Shown: piece after piece, positions 63,926-64,000 of the stretch | How the letters are laid out: the number at the start of each line of letters is the position of its first letter | Position numbering within the stretch: position 1 is the first letter of the stretch | From: Acanthosepion esculentum | Lineage: Eukaryota; Mollusca; Cephalopoda; Sepiida; Sepiidae | DNA: 64,000 nucleotides | Assembly: GCA_964036315.1 (NCBI GenBank) | Contig: OZ038510.1 | Span: 80,992,849 to 81,056,848, forward strand | Direction of reading: 5' to 3' | Notes under the pieces: model-generated | What the model saw: the letters and a program-made list of their open reading frames with translations, nothing else | What the model was told of the DNA's origin: nothing | The model's database searches: none | Translations under genes and position numbers: made by a program

Positions 63926-64000
63926 CTTTGTCTTTTCACCATCACTCCCCGTCGATGTTTGCCATCCATTCACACAGGCTTCTTAAGTAGATTATTCTCT
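63926..64000. other. Non-coding end of window
   Basis: Nothing recognised. Confidence 0.35.

Overview
The window looks like animal nuclear DNA that is AT-rich and very poor in genes. I found no reading frame I can defend as a host protein-coding gene, no intact tRNA or rRNA gene and no CRISPR array. Almost everything recognisable is mobile-element debris or tandem repeat: GIY-YIG/Penelope-like retroelements, at least two kinds of LINE, one Ty3/gypsy element, Tc1/mariner and hAT DNA transposons, several tRNA-derived SINE families and many (AT)n, (TATC)n and (GA)n microsatellites. This mix, with a degenerate CCCTAA array, suggests a lophotrochozoan animal, most likely an octopus-like cephalopod. 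That is an inference from the element types and is not proven.

Layout. 0-2.3 kb: a 30-bp satellite inside a compound repeat. 2.4-5.4 kb: Penelope-like fragments and a palindrome carrying two hammerhead-ribozyme motifs. 5.4-9.5 kb: LINE ends, microsatellites and SINEs. 9.56-14.06 kb: a complete-length but decayed gypsy element on the minus strand, with a LINE nested in its integrase region. 14-19.7 kb: LINE, SINE and long AT/GA microsatellites. 19.7-20.5 kb: interstitial telomere-like repeat. 20.6-26 kb: LINE, an RT-GIY-YIG retroelement with a terminal hammerhead motif, and SINE arrays. 26-32.4 kb: hAT-like elements, minisatellites and a 164-bp satellite. 32.4-34.3 kb: an inverted-repeat (foldback-like) element and a 111-bp satellite. 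35.2-37.4 kb: a mariner element and a MITE, each with an uninterrupted paralogous site beside it. 38-45 kb: LINE fragments, a Penelope-like copy split by a hAT element, and a tRNA-SINE carrying a well-paired hammerhead ribozyme. 45-55 kb: SINE, LINE and mariner remnants. 55.8-56.9 kb: a (TATC)n higher-order array. 57-64 kb: Penelope-like termini, a 5S-like SINE fragment, a full-length Tc1-like element and a second transposase fragment.

How the parts relate. The autonomous-type elements (LINE, RT-GIY-YIG, gypsy, Tc1) are all broken by stops, frameshifts or truncation. The short elements appear to have used such machinery in trans: SINEs share a conserved tail with the ends of the inverted-repeat elements, and MITEs keep only transposon ends. 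Self-cleaving RNA motifs occur in two unrelated contexts, the Penelope-like termini and a tRNA-SINE. The clearest unexplained structures are the foldback-like family and the inverted or head-to-head ribozyme pairs.

Limits. All calls come from reading the sequence and remembered family motifs. No alignment, folding or database search was run. Boundaries of decayed repeats are good to about 10-50 bp unless a target-site duplication or terminal repeat fixes them.
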